A stretch of DNA of 6,526 nucleotides from Burkholderiales bacterium (GCA_947456845.1 CANGUJ010000231.1:1-6526); one strand, 5' to 3'. Numbered from the stretch's first letter, positions 1 through 5,760 are shown. Translations and numbers: made by a program. Notes: generated from the sequence alone by a model not told the origin.

Positions 1-317
1 AACTCGCCGCGCGCCTCGTAGAGCGTGACCGCCGCGCGCACTTCCACCTCGGCCCCATCGGCCAGGCGCCAGTCCAGCGCGGCCGCGCGCGCCTTCCACA
101 TCACGCAACGCACCTGGGCGGCGCCGTCCTTCAAGGCGAAATAGAGGTGCCCGGACGGCGCGCGCGTGAAGTTGGAGACTTCGCCGCGCACCAGCACCTG
201 CGGAAATCCGCGTTCGAGCATGCCGCGCACCGAGCGGTTGAGCTCGGCGACGGCCATGGCTCGCGGGCTGCCGGCGGCGCCGGCGGGCGTCGGCCCGAAG
301 TCCGGACGGCTCAGCAT
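1..317 (-). CDS. xseA: Exodeoxyribonuclease VII large subunit, N-terminal part (cut by window edge)
   Basis: Reading the minus strand from the ATG at 317 gives 105 codons that run off the left edge. The protein is the N-terminal OB-fold of the exonuclease VII large subunit, which with XseB degrades single-stranded DNA into oligonucleotides in the cytoplasm. Family signatures are visible: LNRSVRGMLERGF (residues 26-38), VRGEVSNF (43-50), SGHLYFALKD, then AQVRCVMWK and VTLYEARGE. These line up closely with the E. coli start region (LNQTVR, ISGEISNF, GHWYFTLKD, LYEPRGD). The catalytic C-terminal part lies outside the window. An in-frame ATG at 257 (residue 21, just before AELNRSV) is a possible alternative start; the 317 start gives an N-terminal extension of about the usual length. 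No strong Shine-Dalgarno site is seen. It is transcribed divergently from the exbB cluster. Confidence 0.93.
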   Translation of the reverse strand, partial: MLSRPDFGPTPAGAAGSPRAMAVAELNRSVRGMLERGFPQVLVRGEVSNFTRAPSGHLYFALKDGAAQVRCVMWKARAAALDWRLADGAEVEVRAAVTLYEARGE

Positions 318-461
318 GGCAGGTATCCGCTTTCTGCACGCGGCGGCTTTCCGCTAAACTGCATGCTTGAACGGCGGATAGCGCAGTGGCACCGCCGCCG
401 GTCCGCGCGTGTCCGGCATCGCACGTCAGGGCCTCCGCGCCGGACGGCGAATTCCGGTCGG

Positions 462-492
462 CGCTTGTTGAACGAAGGACGCTTGTTGAACG
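462..492. repeat. 13-bp direct repeat, 18-bp period, upstream of exbB
   Basis: CGCTTGTTGAACG occurs exactly at 462-474 and again at 480-492, a start-to-start spacing of 18 bp. A shorter related string, TTGAACGGCG, occurs at 367-376 and is shared with the right end of the second copy (486-495). It lies immediately upstream of the TTGACA at 500-505. It could be a local duplication or a pair of binding sites for a regulator; 18 bp is not a whole number of helical turns (about 1.7). The function is unknown. Confidence 0.6.
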
Positions 493-499
493 GCGCGTA

Positions 500-505
500 T
501 TGACA
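500..505 (+). promoter_or_regulatory. Candidate -35 element for exbB
   Basis: TTGACA is an exact sigma-70-type -35 hexamer 71 bases upstream of the exbB GTG and just after the direct repeat. No good -10 hexamer lies 16-18 bases downstream: the sequence at 522-529 is GC-rich and matches TATAAT poorly. This is therefore only a suggestion of a promoter, or one that needs an activator. Confidence 0.25.
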
Positions 506-561
506 GCCCGTGTTTTTTCATGGCGCATGTCCTACGGCGCAATCCGACAGCGCATGTTGTC

Positions 562-568
562 GAGGGAG
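562..568 (+). promoter_or_regulatory. Shine-Dalgarno site that fixes the exbB start at GTG 577
   Basis: GAGGGAG lies 8 bases before the GTG at 577. The upstream in-frame ATG at 520 has no comparable site and would add 19 residues without family resemblance, whereas the reading from 577 opens directly with the family-like sequence MWDILKEAGWP. Confidence 0.75.
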
Positions 569-576
569 ACATCGTT

Positions 577-1185
577 GTGTGGGACATCCTGAAAGAGGCT
601 GGTTGGCCGATCTACCCCTTGCTGCTCGCCTCGGTCATCGCGGTCGCGCTGATTATCGAGCGGCTGATGGTGCTGCGCAAGTCGCGCATCATTCCCGACA
701 AGCTGCTCGGTGAAGTTCTGGCGCTATACAAAAACAACCAGATCACCCCCGACATCATCACGCGCATCGAGGGCAATTCGCCGCTCGGCAGGGTGCTCGC
801 CGCCGGCCTGCGCAACGACAAAAGCTCGCGCGACGTCATGAAGGAGGCCATCGAGGAGGCGGGCAGCTATGCCGCGCACGAGCTCGGTCGCTTCCTGAAC
901 GGTCTCGGCACCATCGCCTCCGCCGCGCCGCTGATGGGCCTGTTCGGCACGGTGGTGGGCATGATCGAAATCTTCGGCAGCCAAAGCCCTACCGGCACCA
1001 ATCCGCAAATCCTGGCCCATGGCATTTCGGTGGCGCTCTACAACACCGGCTTCGGCATCCTGATCGCGGTGCCGGCGCTGATCTTCTACCGGCATTTCCG
1101 CGGCCGCGTCGAGCATTTCGTGGTGGAGATGGAGCAGGCCTCGATCAAGCTGCTCGACATCGCGCACGGCGACCGCAAGGCCTGA
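577..1185 (+). CDS. exbB: MotA/TolQ/ExbB proton channel family protein (ExbB)
   Basis: A 202-residue inner-membrane protein of the ExbB/TolQ family. With ExbD it forms a proton-motive-force-driven motor that normally energises TonB-dependent outer-membrane transport. Three membrane segments are evident: about residues 10-27, 111-130 (containing APLMGLFGTVVGMI, 117-130) and 150-171 (ISVALYNTGFGILIAVPAL), with a cytoplasmic domain between the first and second. The conserved threonines of the channel are present (T125 in LFGTV and T157 in YNTGF, corresponding to E. coli T148 and T181). The glutamate usual in the third segment (E176 of E. coli ExbB, in IAEAL) is valine here (V152 in ISVAL). The GTG start is chosen because of GAGGGAG at 562-568 and because the alignable sequence begins there. 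It lies 20 bases before exbD and is presumably co-transcribed with it. No tonB gene is seen nearby, so the partner and cargo are open; a TolQ-like or lipid-related role cannot be excluded. Confidence 0.9.
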   Translation: MWDILKEAGWPIYPLLLASVIAVALIIERLMVLRKSRIIPDKLLGEVLALYKNNQITPDIITRIEGNSPLGRVLAAGLRNDKSSRDVMKEAIEEAGSYAAHELGRFLNGLGTIASAAPLMGLFGTVVGMIEIFGSQSPTGTNPQILAHGISVALYNTGFGILIAVPALIFYRHFRGRVEHFVVEMEQASIKLLDIAHGDRKA

Positions 1186-1205
1186 GCGCCGCACAGATCG
1201 CCGCC

Positions 1206-1631
1206 ATGAATTTCCGCGACCGCAACAGGGGCAGCGAAGAGCCTGAGATCAACTTCATCCCGCTCATCGATGTGCTGCTGGTGATCCTCATTTTCCTGAT
1301 GATCACCACCACCTATTCCAAGTACACGGAACTGCAGATCAACCTGCCCACCGCCGAGGCCGACAAGCAACTCGAGCGCCCCAACGAGATCAACGTCGGC
1401 ATCAATTCCGCGGGGCGCTACAGCATCAACGGCCAGGCGATCGCCTTCCGCGACGTGGCCGCGCTGGCCGGCGACCTCAAGACCGCCGCTTCCGGCAAGA
1501 AGGACCCGGTCATCGTCATCAGCGCCGATGCGCAGGCCACCCACCAGGCGGTCATCCACGTGATGCAGGCGGCCCAGCAGGCGGGGTTGGGGCAGGTCAC
1601 GTTCACAACGCAAGCCGCAGGCGGGAAATAG
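1206..1631 (+). CDS. exbD: Biopolymer transport protein ExbD/TolR family
   Basis: A 141-residue single-span inner-membrane protein with the ExbD/TolR layout: a short cytoplasmic N-terminus containing the PEINFIPLID motif (residues 13-22), one membrane helix (about 18-37) and a periplasmic domain (about 40-141). Asp22 near the start of the helix corresponds to the essential Asp25 of E. coli ExbD, which carries protons in the ExbB-ExbD motor. The periplasmic part has the usual features of the family (LQINLPTAEA early, then DPVIVISADAQATHQAVIHVMQ, given here only as the segment around 99-120). The ATG at 1206 is 20 bases after the exbB stop. The Shine-Dalgarno is poor, so translation may depend on coupling to exbB. 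Product and family are clear; ExbD versus TolR is decided by context and similarity and is less certain. Confidence 0.9.
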   Translation: MNFRDRNRGSEEPEINFIPLIDVLLVILIFLMITTTYSKYTELQINLPTAEADKQLERPNEINVGINSAGRYSINGQAIAFRDVAALAGDLKTAASGKKDPVIVISADAQATHQAVIHVMQAAQQAGLGQVTFTTQAAGGK

Positions 1632-1661
1632 GCGCGCGGCCGTGCAGCTCCCGGCCCCTGC

Positions 1662-2666
1662 TTGAATCCGGTTCCTGACTGGTGGCGCGGCGCCTTGACC
1701 TGGCGCACCGCCCTGCTGCTGCCGGCAGCATGGTTGTACGGCGCGCTGATGCGCTGCCGGGATGCCCTTTACAAGGCCGGCCTGCTGCGACGCGCGCGCG
1801 TACGCGTGCCGGTCATCGTGGTCGGCAACCTCACCGTCGGCGGCAGCGGCAAGACGCCGCTGGTGATCCACCTGGTCGATGCCTTGCGCGCACGCGGCCA
1901 CCGGCCCGGCGTCATCTCGCGGGGTTATGGAGCACGTGCCGGCGATGCTGCGCCACGCCCGGTCGAGCCGGACTCGCCGGCAGCCACGCACGGAGACGAG
2001 CCGGTGCTCATTCGCCGGCGCGCCGGCTGTCCGGTGTTCGTGTGCCCGGCGCGGCCGGCCGCGGCCCGCGCGCTGCTCGATGCCCATCCCGAGGTCGACG
2101 TGATCATCTCTGACGACGGATTGCAGCACCTCGCCCTGGCGCGCGACTTCGAAATCGCCGTCTTCGACGGCCGCGGCGCAGGTAACGGCCGCCTGCTGCC
2201 GGCCGGTCCGCTGCGCGAGAACCTGGGCCGTCTGGAATCGGTGGATGCGGTGGTTGCCCAGGACGCGCCCGCCATTGCGAACGGCGCCCTCGCGATGCGG
2301 CTCGAGTTCGCGGAGTTCCGCAACCTCCGGGATCCATCCCTGCGCTGCCAGCCCGGACTTTTCGGCCGGCGCTACGGCGGCCGGGTGGCGGCCGTCGCCG
2401 GCATCGGCAACCCGGCACGATTCTTCGCGCAATTGCGTGCGCTCGGCCTTTCGGTCGCACCCCACGCCTTCCCGGATCATCATGCCTATGGCGAGGCCGA
2501 CCTTGCCGGCATCGGGGAACCGCTCATCCTGATGACCGAAAAGGACGCGCTAAAATGCGAATCGTTCAGCGACGGCCGCCTGTGGGTGGCCCCGGTGACC
2601 GCGGTGGTCGACGACCGCCTTGTTGCATCCATTCTGGAGAAGACTTTTGGATCCCAAGCTGCTTGA
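1662..2666 (+). CDS. lpxK: Tetraacyldisaccharide 4'-kinase (lipid A biosynthesis)
   Basis: LpxK phosphorylates the 4' position of the lipid A disaccharide-1-phosphate with ATP, giving lipid IVA, at the cytoplasmic face of the inner membrane. The 334-residue length is normal. In order: an N-terminal hydrophobic anchor helix (TALLLPAAWLYGALM, 16-30), RARVRVPVIVVGNLTVGG leading into the P-loop VGGSGKT (59-65), SRGYG (86-90), HGDEP (110-114) and SDDGLQH (150-156), all hallmarks of the family. The best start is TTG at 1662. The frame is open back only to the exbD stop at 1629-1631, with no ATG or GTG in between, and the residues after TTG (NPVPDWWRGALTWRT) resemble the usual N-terminus. No clear Shine-Dalgarno precedes it, so it is likely translated after exbD. 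Its last 20 bases overlap the next gene. In enterobacteria lpxK follows msbA; here exbB-exbD take that place. Confidence 0.95.
   Translation: MNPVPDWWRGALTWRTALLLPAAWLYGALMRCRDALYKAGLLRRARVRVPVIVVGNLTVGGSGKTPLVIHLVDALRARGHRPGVISRGYGARAGDAAPRPVEPDSPAATHGDEPVLIRRRAGCPVFVCPARPAAARALLDAHPEVDVIISDDGLQHLALARDFEIAVFDGRGAGNGRLLPAGPLRENLGRLESVDAVVAQDAPAIANGALAMRLEFAEFRNLRDPSLRCQPGLFGRRYGGRVAAVAGIGNPARFFAQLRALGLSVAPHAFPDHHAYGEADLAGIGEPLILMTEKDALKCESFSDGRLWVAPVTAVVDDRLVASILEKTFGSQAA
2636..2639 (+). promoter_or_regulatory. Shine-Dalgarno site inside lpxK that sets the Trm112-like gene start
   Basis: GGAG at 2636-2639 lies 7 bases before the TTG at 2647, inside the last codons of lpxK. Other in-frame TTG codons at 2620 and 2623 lack such a site. 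The TTG at 2647 yields MDPKLLDILVCP, the canonical opening of this family. Confidence 0.75.
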
Positions 2667-2826
2667 CATCCTGGTCTGCCCCATCACCAAGGGTCCGCTC
2701 GTATACGACCGGGAGAAGCAGGAACTGGTGTCGCGTTCGGCGCGACTGGCCTATCCGGTACGAGACGGCATCCCGGTGATGCTGGAAGAAGAGGCGCGCA
2801 AGCTCTCCGAGGAAGAGTTGCGCTAG
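2647..2826 (+). CDS. Trm112/YcaR family small protein (UPF0434)
   Basis: A 59-residue protein starting at TTG 2647, like the roughly 60-residue YcaR of E. coli. It has the family pattern: MDPKLLDILVCPITKGPL, then YDREKQELVSRSARLAYPVR given as the segment at about 19-38, and DGIPVMLEEEAR near the C-terminus. Family members resemble Trm112, the zinc-binding activator of methyltransferases in eukaryotes; the role of the bacterial proteins is not settled. The first metal-binding motif has only one cysteine here (CPITKG rather than CPxCxG), so zinc binding is doubtful. This is common in the bacterial family. The gene overlaps lpxK by 20 bases and ends 15 bases before kdsB, the same position as ycaR beside kdsB in E. 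coli, so translational coupling is likely. Confidence 0.88.
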   Translation: MDPKLLDILVCPITKGPLVYDREKQELVSRSARLAYPVRDGIPVMLEEEARKLSEEELR

Positions 2827-2841
2827 TGGCGCGCAACCGTC

Positions 2842-3612
2842 ATGGCTGACTTTGTCGCGCTGATCCCGGCGCGCAGGGCGTCCACCCGCCTGCCCGACAA
2901 GGTGCTCGCCGACCTTGCCGGCAAGCCCATGGTGGTCCATGTCGCCGACAAGGCACGCGCCAGCGGCGCCTCCCGCGTCGTGGTGGCCACCGATGACCCG
3001 GAAGTGCTGCGCGCGGTGCAGGCGCATGGTCATGCGGCGCTCATGACCCGCGCGGAGCATCCCTCCGGAACCGACCGCCTTGCCGAGGCCGCGCACGCGC
3101 TCGGCCTCGCCGACCACAGCATCGTGGTCAATGTGCAGGGCGACGAACCCCTGATCTCGCCCGCCCTGATCGGCGCGGTCGCGCACGAGCTTGCAAGACG
3201 GGAGGACTGCGCGATGTCCACCGCATGCCATGCCATCGACTCGGCCGAGGAAATGTTCAACCCGAACATCGTCAAGGTGGTGCTCGACGCGCGTGACACG
3301 GCGCTGTATTTCAGCCGCGCGACCATCCCGTGGGCGCGCGACGCCTTCGCGGCAGGCCGTTCGACGCTGCCGCCCGGATTGCCGGTCTTCCGGCACATGG
3401 GGATCTACGCCTATAGGGTCGGTTTCCTCAAGGCCTTTCCCGCGCTTTCCCGCGCCCCGATCGAGGCTTTCGAGGCCCTGGAGCAACTGCGCGCGCTGTG
3501 GCACGGCCACCGCATCGCGGTATTGCGCAGCCAGGCCACGGCCGCGCCCGGGGTCGATACGCCCGCGGACCTGGCGCTGGTGCGATCGATCATGGCGTCC
3601 CGCGCCGCTTGA
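2842..3612 (+). CDS. kdsB: 3-deoxy-manno-octulosonate cytidylyltransferase (CMP-Kdo synthetase)
   Basis: KdsB activates Kdo with CTP to give CMP-Kdo and pyrophosphate in the cytoplasm, supplying the sugar that the Kdo transferase adds to lipid IVA, the product of the LpxK reaction. The 256-residue length is typical. Visible motifs are the nucleotide-binding N-terminus FVALIPARRASTRLPDK (4-20), HPSGTDRLAE (73-82), NVQGDEPLI (97-105, with Asp101 as a magnesium ligand), FRHMGIYAYR and the C-terminal GVDTPADL (237-244), where the second metal-binding Asp is expected. The ATG at 2842 follows the Trm112-like gene stop by 15 bases. Its Shine-Dalgarno is weak, consistent with coupling to the upstream gene. 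The pyrophosphate it releases is a substrate of the pfp and hppA products encoded downstream. Confidence 0.96.
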   Translation: MADFVALIPARRASTRLPDKVLADLAGKPMVVHVADKARASGASRVVVATDDPEVLRAVQAHGHAALMTRAEHPSGTDRLAEAAHALGLADHSIVVNVQGDEPLISPALIGAVAHELARREDCAMSTACHAIDSAEEMFNPNIVKVVLDARDTALYFSRATIPWARDAFAAGRSTLPPGLPVFRHMGIYAYRVGFLKAFPALSRAPIEAFEALEQLRALWHGHRIAVLRSQATAAPGVDTPADLALVRSIMASRAA

Positions 3613-3646
3613 ACGCGGCCCTGGCGGCGCGGGTAAGCCGGGCGCA

Positions 3647-3660
3647 AGCCTAATCAGGCT
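3647..3660. repeat. Perfect 14-bp dyad (5-bp arms) upstream of adk
   Basis: AGCCT (3647-3651) and AGGCT (3656-3660) are exact inverted arms around the 4-base loop AATC. The right arm overlaps the first base of the -10-like TAGAAT at 3660-3665. No T-run follows, so it does not look like an intrinsic terminator for kdsB. It may be a small operator or a chance dyad. Confidence 0.4.
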
Positions 3661-3665
3661 AGAAT
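3660..3665 (+). promoter_or_regulatory. Candidate -10 element for adk
   Basis: TAGAAT matches the sigma-70 -10 consensus at 5 of 6 bases and lies 42 bases upstream of the adk ATG in a 94-bp spacer. No recognisable -35 hexamer lies 16-18 bases upstream, where the sequence is GC-rich. An internal promoter before adk is plausible because the spacing after kdsB is wider than in the upstream block. Confidence 0.27.
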
Positions 3666-3694
3666 CGTCGGTCAAAAAACGCTTTCGCCCGCGT

Positions 3695-3701
3695 GGAGGG
3701 G
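3695..3701 (+). promoter_or_regulatory. Strong Shine-Dalgarno site for adk
   Basis: GGAGGGG, with the GGAGG core at 3695-3699, lies 7 bases from the core to the ATG at 3707. It decides the start: the same frame is open far upstream through kdsB, but only the ATG at 3707 has this site and begins with the conserved MRLILLGPPGAGKG. Confidence 0.85.
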
Positions 3702-3706
3702 TAAGA

Positions 3707-4360
3707 ATGAGACTGATACTGCTGGGCCCGCCGGGAGCGGGCAAGGGAACCCAGGCCACCTTCATCAAGGAGCATTTCGGCATTCCGCAAATCTCCACCG
3801 GCGACATGCTGCGCGCGGCCGTCAAGGCGGGCACACCGCTGGGGGTTGCCGCCAAGAAGGTGATGGACGCGGGTGGTCTCGTCTCCGACGACATCATCAT
3901 CGGCCTGGTCAAGGACCGCCTGAAAGAGCCGGATTGCGCCAATGGCTACCTGTTCGACGGCTTCCCGCGCACCATTCCCCAGGCCGACGCGATGAAGGAC
4001 GCCGGCGTCGGGCTGGACTACGTGCTCGAGATCGACGTGCCGGACAGCGAAATCGTCCTGCGCATGAGCGGACGGCGCGTCCATCTGGCATCGGGCCGCA
4101 CCTACCACCTCAAGTTCAATCCGCCGAAAAGCGCAGGCGTCGACGACCTCACCGGCGAGGCGCTGATCCAGCGCGACGACGACCGCGAGGAAACCGTCAA
4201 GAAGCGCCTCGAGATCTACCACCAGCAGACCAAGGCGCTGGTGGGTTACTACTCGGAATGGGCGGCCGGCGGCGACGCGCGGGCGCCCAGGTACAGGAAG
4301 ATCAACGGCCTGGGTGCGGTCGAAAGCGTTCGCGACGCCGCCTTCGCCGCCCTCGGGTAG
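3707..4360 (+). CDS. adk: Adenylate kinase
   Basis: Adk interconverts ATP + AMP and 2 ADP in the cytoplasm and so balances the adenylate pool. The 217-residue protein is the long bacterial type. Motifs in order: P-loop GPPGAGKGTQ (7-16), AMP-binding STGDMLRAA (30-38), DGFPRT (84-89), the LID start GRRVHLASGRTYH (122-134), DDLTGE (146-151) and the QRDDDREETVKKRL segment (155-168) with the catalytic arginines. The LID lacks the four zinc cysteines and has the His/Ser/Asp-type hydrogen-bonded version usual in Gram-negative bacteria. The start is set by the Shine-Dalgarno at 3695-3701. It follows kdsB by 94 bases and precedes pfp by 78 bases. The kdsB-adk adjacency is one I recall from betaproteobacteria, and adk probably has its own promoter activity. 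Confidence 0.97.
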   Translation: MRLILLGPPGAGKGTQATFIKEHFGIPQISTGDMLRAAVKAGTPLGVAAKKVMDAGGLVSDDIIIGLVKDRLKEPDCANGYLFDGFPRTIPQADAMKDAGVGLDYVLEIDVPDSEIVLRMSGRRVHLASGRTYHLKFNPPKSAGVDDLTGEALIQRDDDREETVKKRLEIYHQQTKALVGYYSEWAAGGDARAPRYRKINGLGAVESVRDAAFAALG

Positions 4361-4438
4361 CCCGGGGCGCGCAGGGCCGTTTGGCGCGGCCGAAACTGCC
4401 GCATACTCCGGCTTCCATTTTTCATCAGGAGGTCCCAC

Positions 4439-5704
4439 ATGCCTGCCGCCCGCAACGCCCTCTATGCCCAGTCCGGAGGCGTCACCGCCGTCATCAACGC
4501 GTCGGCCTGCGGTGTGATCGAGGAAGCGCGCAAGCACAAGACCGCCATCGGGAAGGTCTATGCGGGTCGCGACGGCATCATCGGGGCGCTCACCGAAGAC
4601 CTGATCGACACCTCGCGGGAAAGCGCGGCGGCCATTGCCGCGTTGCGCCATGTGCCGGGCGGCGCCTTCGGGTCCTGCCGCTACAAGCTCAAGTCATTCG
4701 AGCAGTCGGAAACCCAATACCGGCGCCTCATCGACGTGTTTCGCGCCCACGACATCGGGTACTTCTTCTACAACGGCGGCAACGACTCGATGGATACCGC
4801 CAACAAGGTATCGGCGATCAGCCGCAAGCTCGGTTATCCGGTGGCCTGCATCGGCGTGCCGAAGACGGTTGACAACGACCTGGTGCTGACCGACAACTGC
4901 CCGGGCTTCGGTTCGGTGGCCAAATATGTCGCGGTGTCGATGCGCGAAGCCGGCATGGATGTCGCCTCCATGGCGCGCACGTCGACCAAGATATTCGTGC
5001 TCGAGGTCATGGGCCGGCATGCAGGTTGGATCACCGCCGCATGCGGGCTGGCGGCCGAGAACGCCGGCGAGTCCCCGCATGTGCTCCTGCTTCCGGAAGT
5101 GAGATTCGACCAGCAGAAGTTCCTTGCCAAGGTCGCCGCCACGGTCGAGAGATGGGGCTTTTGCACCATCGCGGTCTCCGAAGGCTTGCAGAATCCGGAG
5201 GGCGGATTTCTGTCCGAGACCGGCCTCAGGGATGCGTTCGGCCATGCGCAACTCGGCGGGGTCGCGCCGGTGATCGCGCAATTGATCAAGGACCAGCTGG
5301 GATTCAAGTACCACTGGGCGGTGGCCGACTACCTGCAGCGCGCGGCGCGCCACGTCGCTTCGAAGACCGATGTCGAGCAGGCCTACGCGGTCGGCCGCGA
5401 GGCGGTGCGCTACGCGGTCGCCGGGAAAACCGCGGTCATGGCGGCGATCAGGCGCATCTCGCAGAAGCCCTACCGATGGACCATCGAACCCGTGCCGCTG
5501 GCCAGGGTGGCCAACCATGAGAAGAAGATGCCGCGCCGCTTCATCAGCGCCGACGGCTTTCATATCACTCAGGCCTGCCGGGACTACCTGTCTCCCCTGA
5601 TCGCCGGCGAGGATCACCCGCCCTACCGCAACGGCCTGCCGGTCTATCCGAAACTGAAAAACACGGCGGTGGCCAGAAAAATCGCCGAATCCTTTACAAT
5701 CTGA
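4439..5704 (+). CDS. pfp: Pyrophosphate--fructose-6-phosphate 1-phosphotransferase (PPi-dependent phosphofructokinase)
   Basis: This 421-residue enzyme uses pyrophosphate instead of ATP for the reversible phosphorylation of fructose-6-phosphate to fructose-1,6-bisphosphate, so it can serve glycolysis or gluconeogenesis. Family motifs are YAQSGGVTAVINAS (9-22), YNGGNDSMDTA (111-121), GVPKTVDNDL (139-148), DNCPGFGS (152-159) and EVMGRHAGW (189-197). The donor specificity can be read directly: ATP enzymes have GGDGS and PGTIDND, whereas PPi enzymes have Asp at the second glycine position (here D116) and Lys in PKTxDND (here K142). Asp145 is the expected catalytic base. The ATG at 4439 has a very strong AGGAGGT at 4427-4433. 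hppA lies 98 bp downstream, and Adk, also concerned with phosphoryl balance, is just upstream. Related side activities (sedoheptulose-7-phosphate, ribulose-5-phosphate) have been reported for proteobacterial relatives but cannot be judged from sequence. Confidence 0.95.
   Translation: MPAARNALYAQSGGVTAVINASACGVIEEARKHKTAIGKVYAGRDGIIGALTEDLIDTSRESAAAIAALRHVPGGAFGSCRYKLKSFEQSETQYRRLIDVFRAHDIGYFFYNGGNDSMDTANKVSAISRKLGYPVACIGVPKTVDNDLVLTDNCPGFGSVAKYVAVSMREAGMDVASMARTSTKIFVLEVMGRHAGWITAACGLAAENAGESPHVLLLPEVRFDQQKFLAKVAATVERWGFCTIAVSEGLQNPEGGFLSETGLRDAFGHAQLGGVAPVIAQLIKDQLGFKYHWAVADYLQRAARHVASKTDVEQAYAVGREAVRYAVAGKTAVMAAIRRISQKPYRWTIEPVPLARVANHEKKMPRRFISADGFHITQACRDYLSPLIAGEDHPPYRNGLPVYPKLKNTAVARKIAESFTI
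5695..5700 (+). promoter_or_regulatory. Candidate -10 element upstream of hppA
   Basis: TACAAT (5 of 6 bases of the -10 consensus) overlaps the end of pfp, about 100 bases before the hppA ATG. It has no good -35 partner at the usual spacing. The overlapping TTTACA at 5693-5698 resembles a -35 hexamer but lacks a -10. Evidence for a separate hppA promoter is therefore weak. Confidence 0.2.
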
Positions 5705-5716
5705 AGGTTTTTCCGC

Positions 5717-5760
5717 CCCGACATCAGCGCATACAAGCGATGCGGGACACGAGGGTCGGG
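5717..5760 (+). other. Interrupted stem-loop in the pfp-hppA spacer
   Basis: CCCGAC (5717-5722) pairs with GTCGGG (5755-5760), and inside it CGCAT (5728-5732) pairs with ATGCG (5740-5744) around a 7-base loop. The two stems are separated by 5- and 10-base internal strands, so the structure is modest. There is no T-run after 5760, so it is not an intrinsic terminator. It could be an RNA element in the hppA leader that affects stability or partial read-through from pfp, or it could be chance pairing in GC-rich DNA. Confidence 0.35.

Larger units (their letters stand above)
318..576. other. Divergent intergenic region between xseA and exbB
   Basis: This 259-bp spacer separates two divergent genes and should carry promoters in both directions. 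I see no convincing protein or RNA gene in it. It holds a 13-bp direct repeat (462-474 and 480-492) with a partial third copy of its right half (TTGAACGGCG at 367-376 and 486-495), an exact TTGACA at 500-505, and a 7-bp inverted repeat (GTCCGGC 411-417 with GCCGGAC 439-445) whose 21-base loop makes it weak. An ATG at 520 is in frame with exbB but is judged not to be its start. No clear promoter for xseA could be recognised. Confidence 0.7.

Noticed and set aside
411..445. 7-bp inverted repeat GTCCGGC/GCCGGAC in the xseA-exbB spacer
   Set aside because: The loop is 21 bases and the arms are GC-only motifs common in this DNA; there is no T-run or other supporting signal.
520..576. Longer exbB start at ATG 520
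   Set aside because: It adds 19 residues unlike the family and lacks a good ribosome-binding site, whereas GTG 577 has GAGGGAG at proper spacing and starts the alignable protein.
1086..2483. 465-codon open frame on the minus strand across exbD and lpxK
   Set aside because: It lies antisense to two clearly recognised genes. Its translation is rich in Arg, Gly, Ala and Asp with no recognisable domain, as expected from antisense reading of GC-rich codons.
3191..3706. Upstream in-frame extension of adk through kdsB, as a possible longer or fused protein
   Set aside because: The upstream part is an out-of-frame reading of kdsB. A strong GGAGG site and the conserved adenylate kinase N-terminus place the real start at 3707.
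2566..3942. 458-codon open frame on the minus strand across the Trm112-like gene, kdsB and adk
   Set aside because: It is antisense to three conserved genes, has no family motif, and is explained by the scarcity of stop codons in GC-rich DNA.
4375..4391. Hairpin GGCCG/CGGCC after adk as an intrinsic terminator
   Set aside because: The stem is only 5 bp and no T-run follows directly; the short T-run at 4418-4422 is too far away.
4381..4407. Possible pfp promoter, TTGGCG (4381-4386) and CATACT (4402-4407)
   Set aside because: Each hexamer matches only 4 of 6 bases and the spacing is 15 bases, which is easily met by chance.
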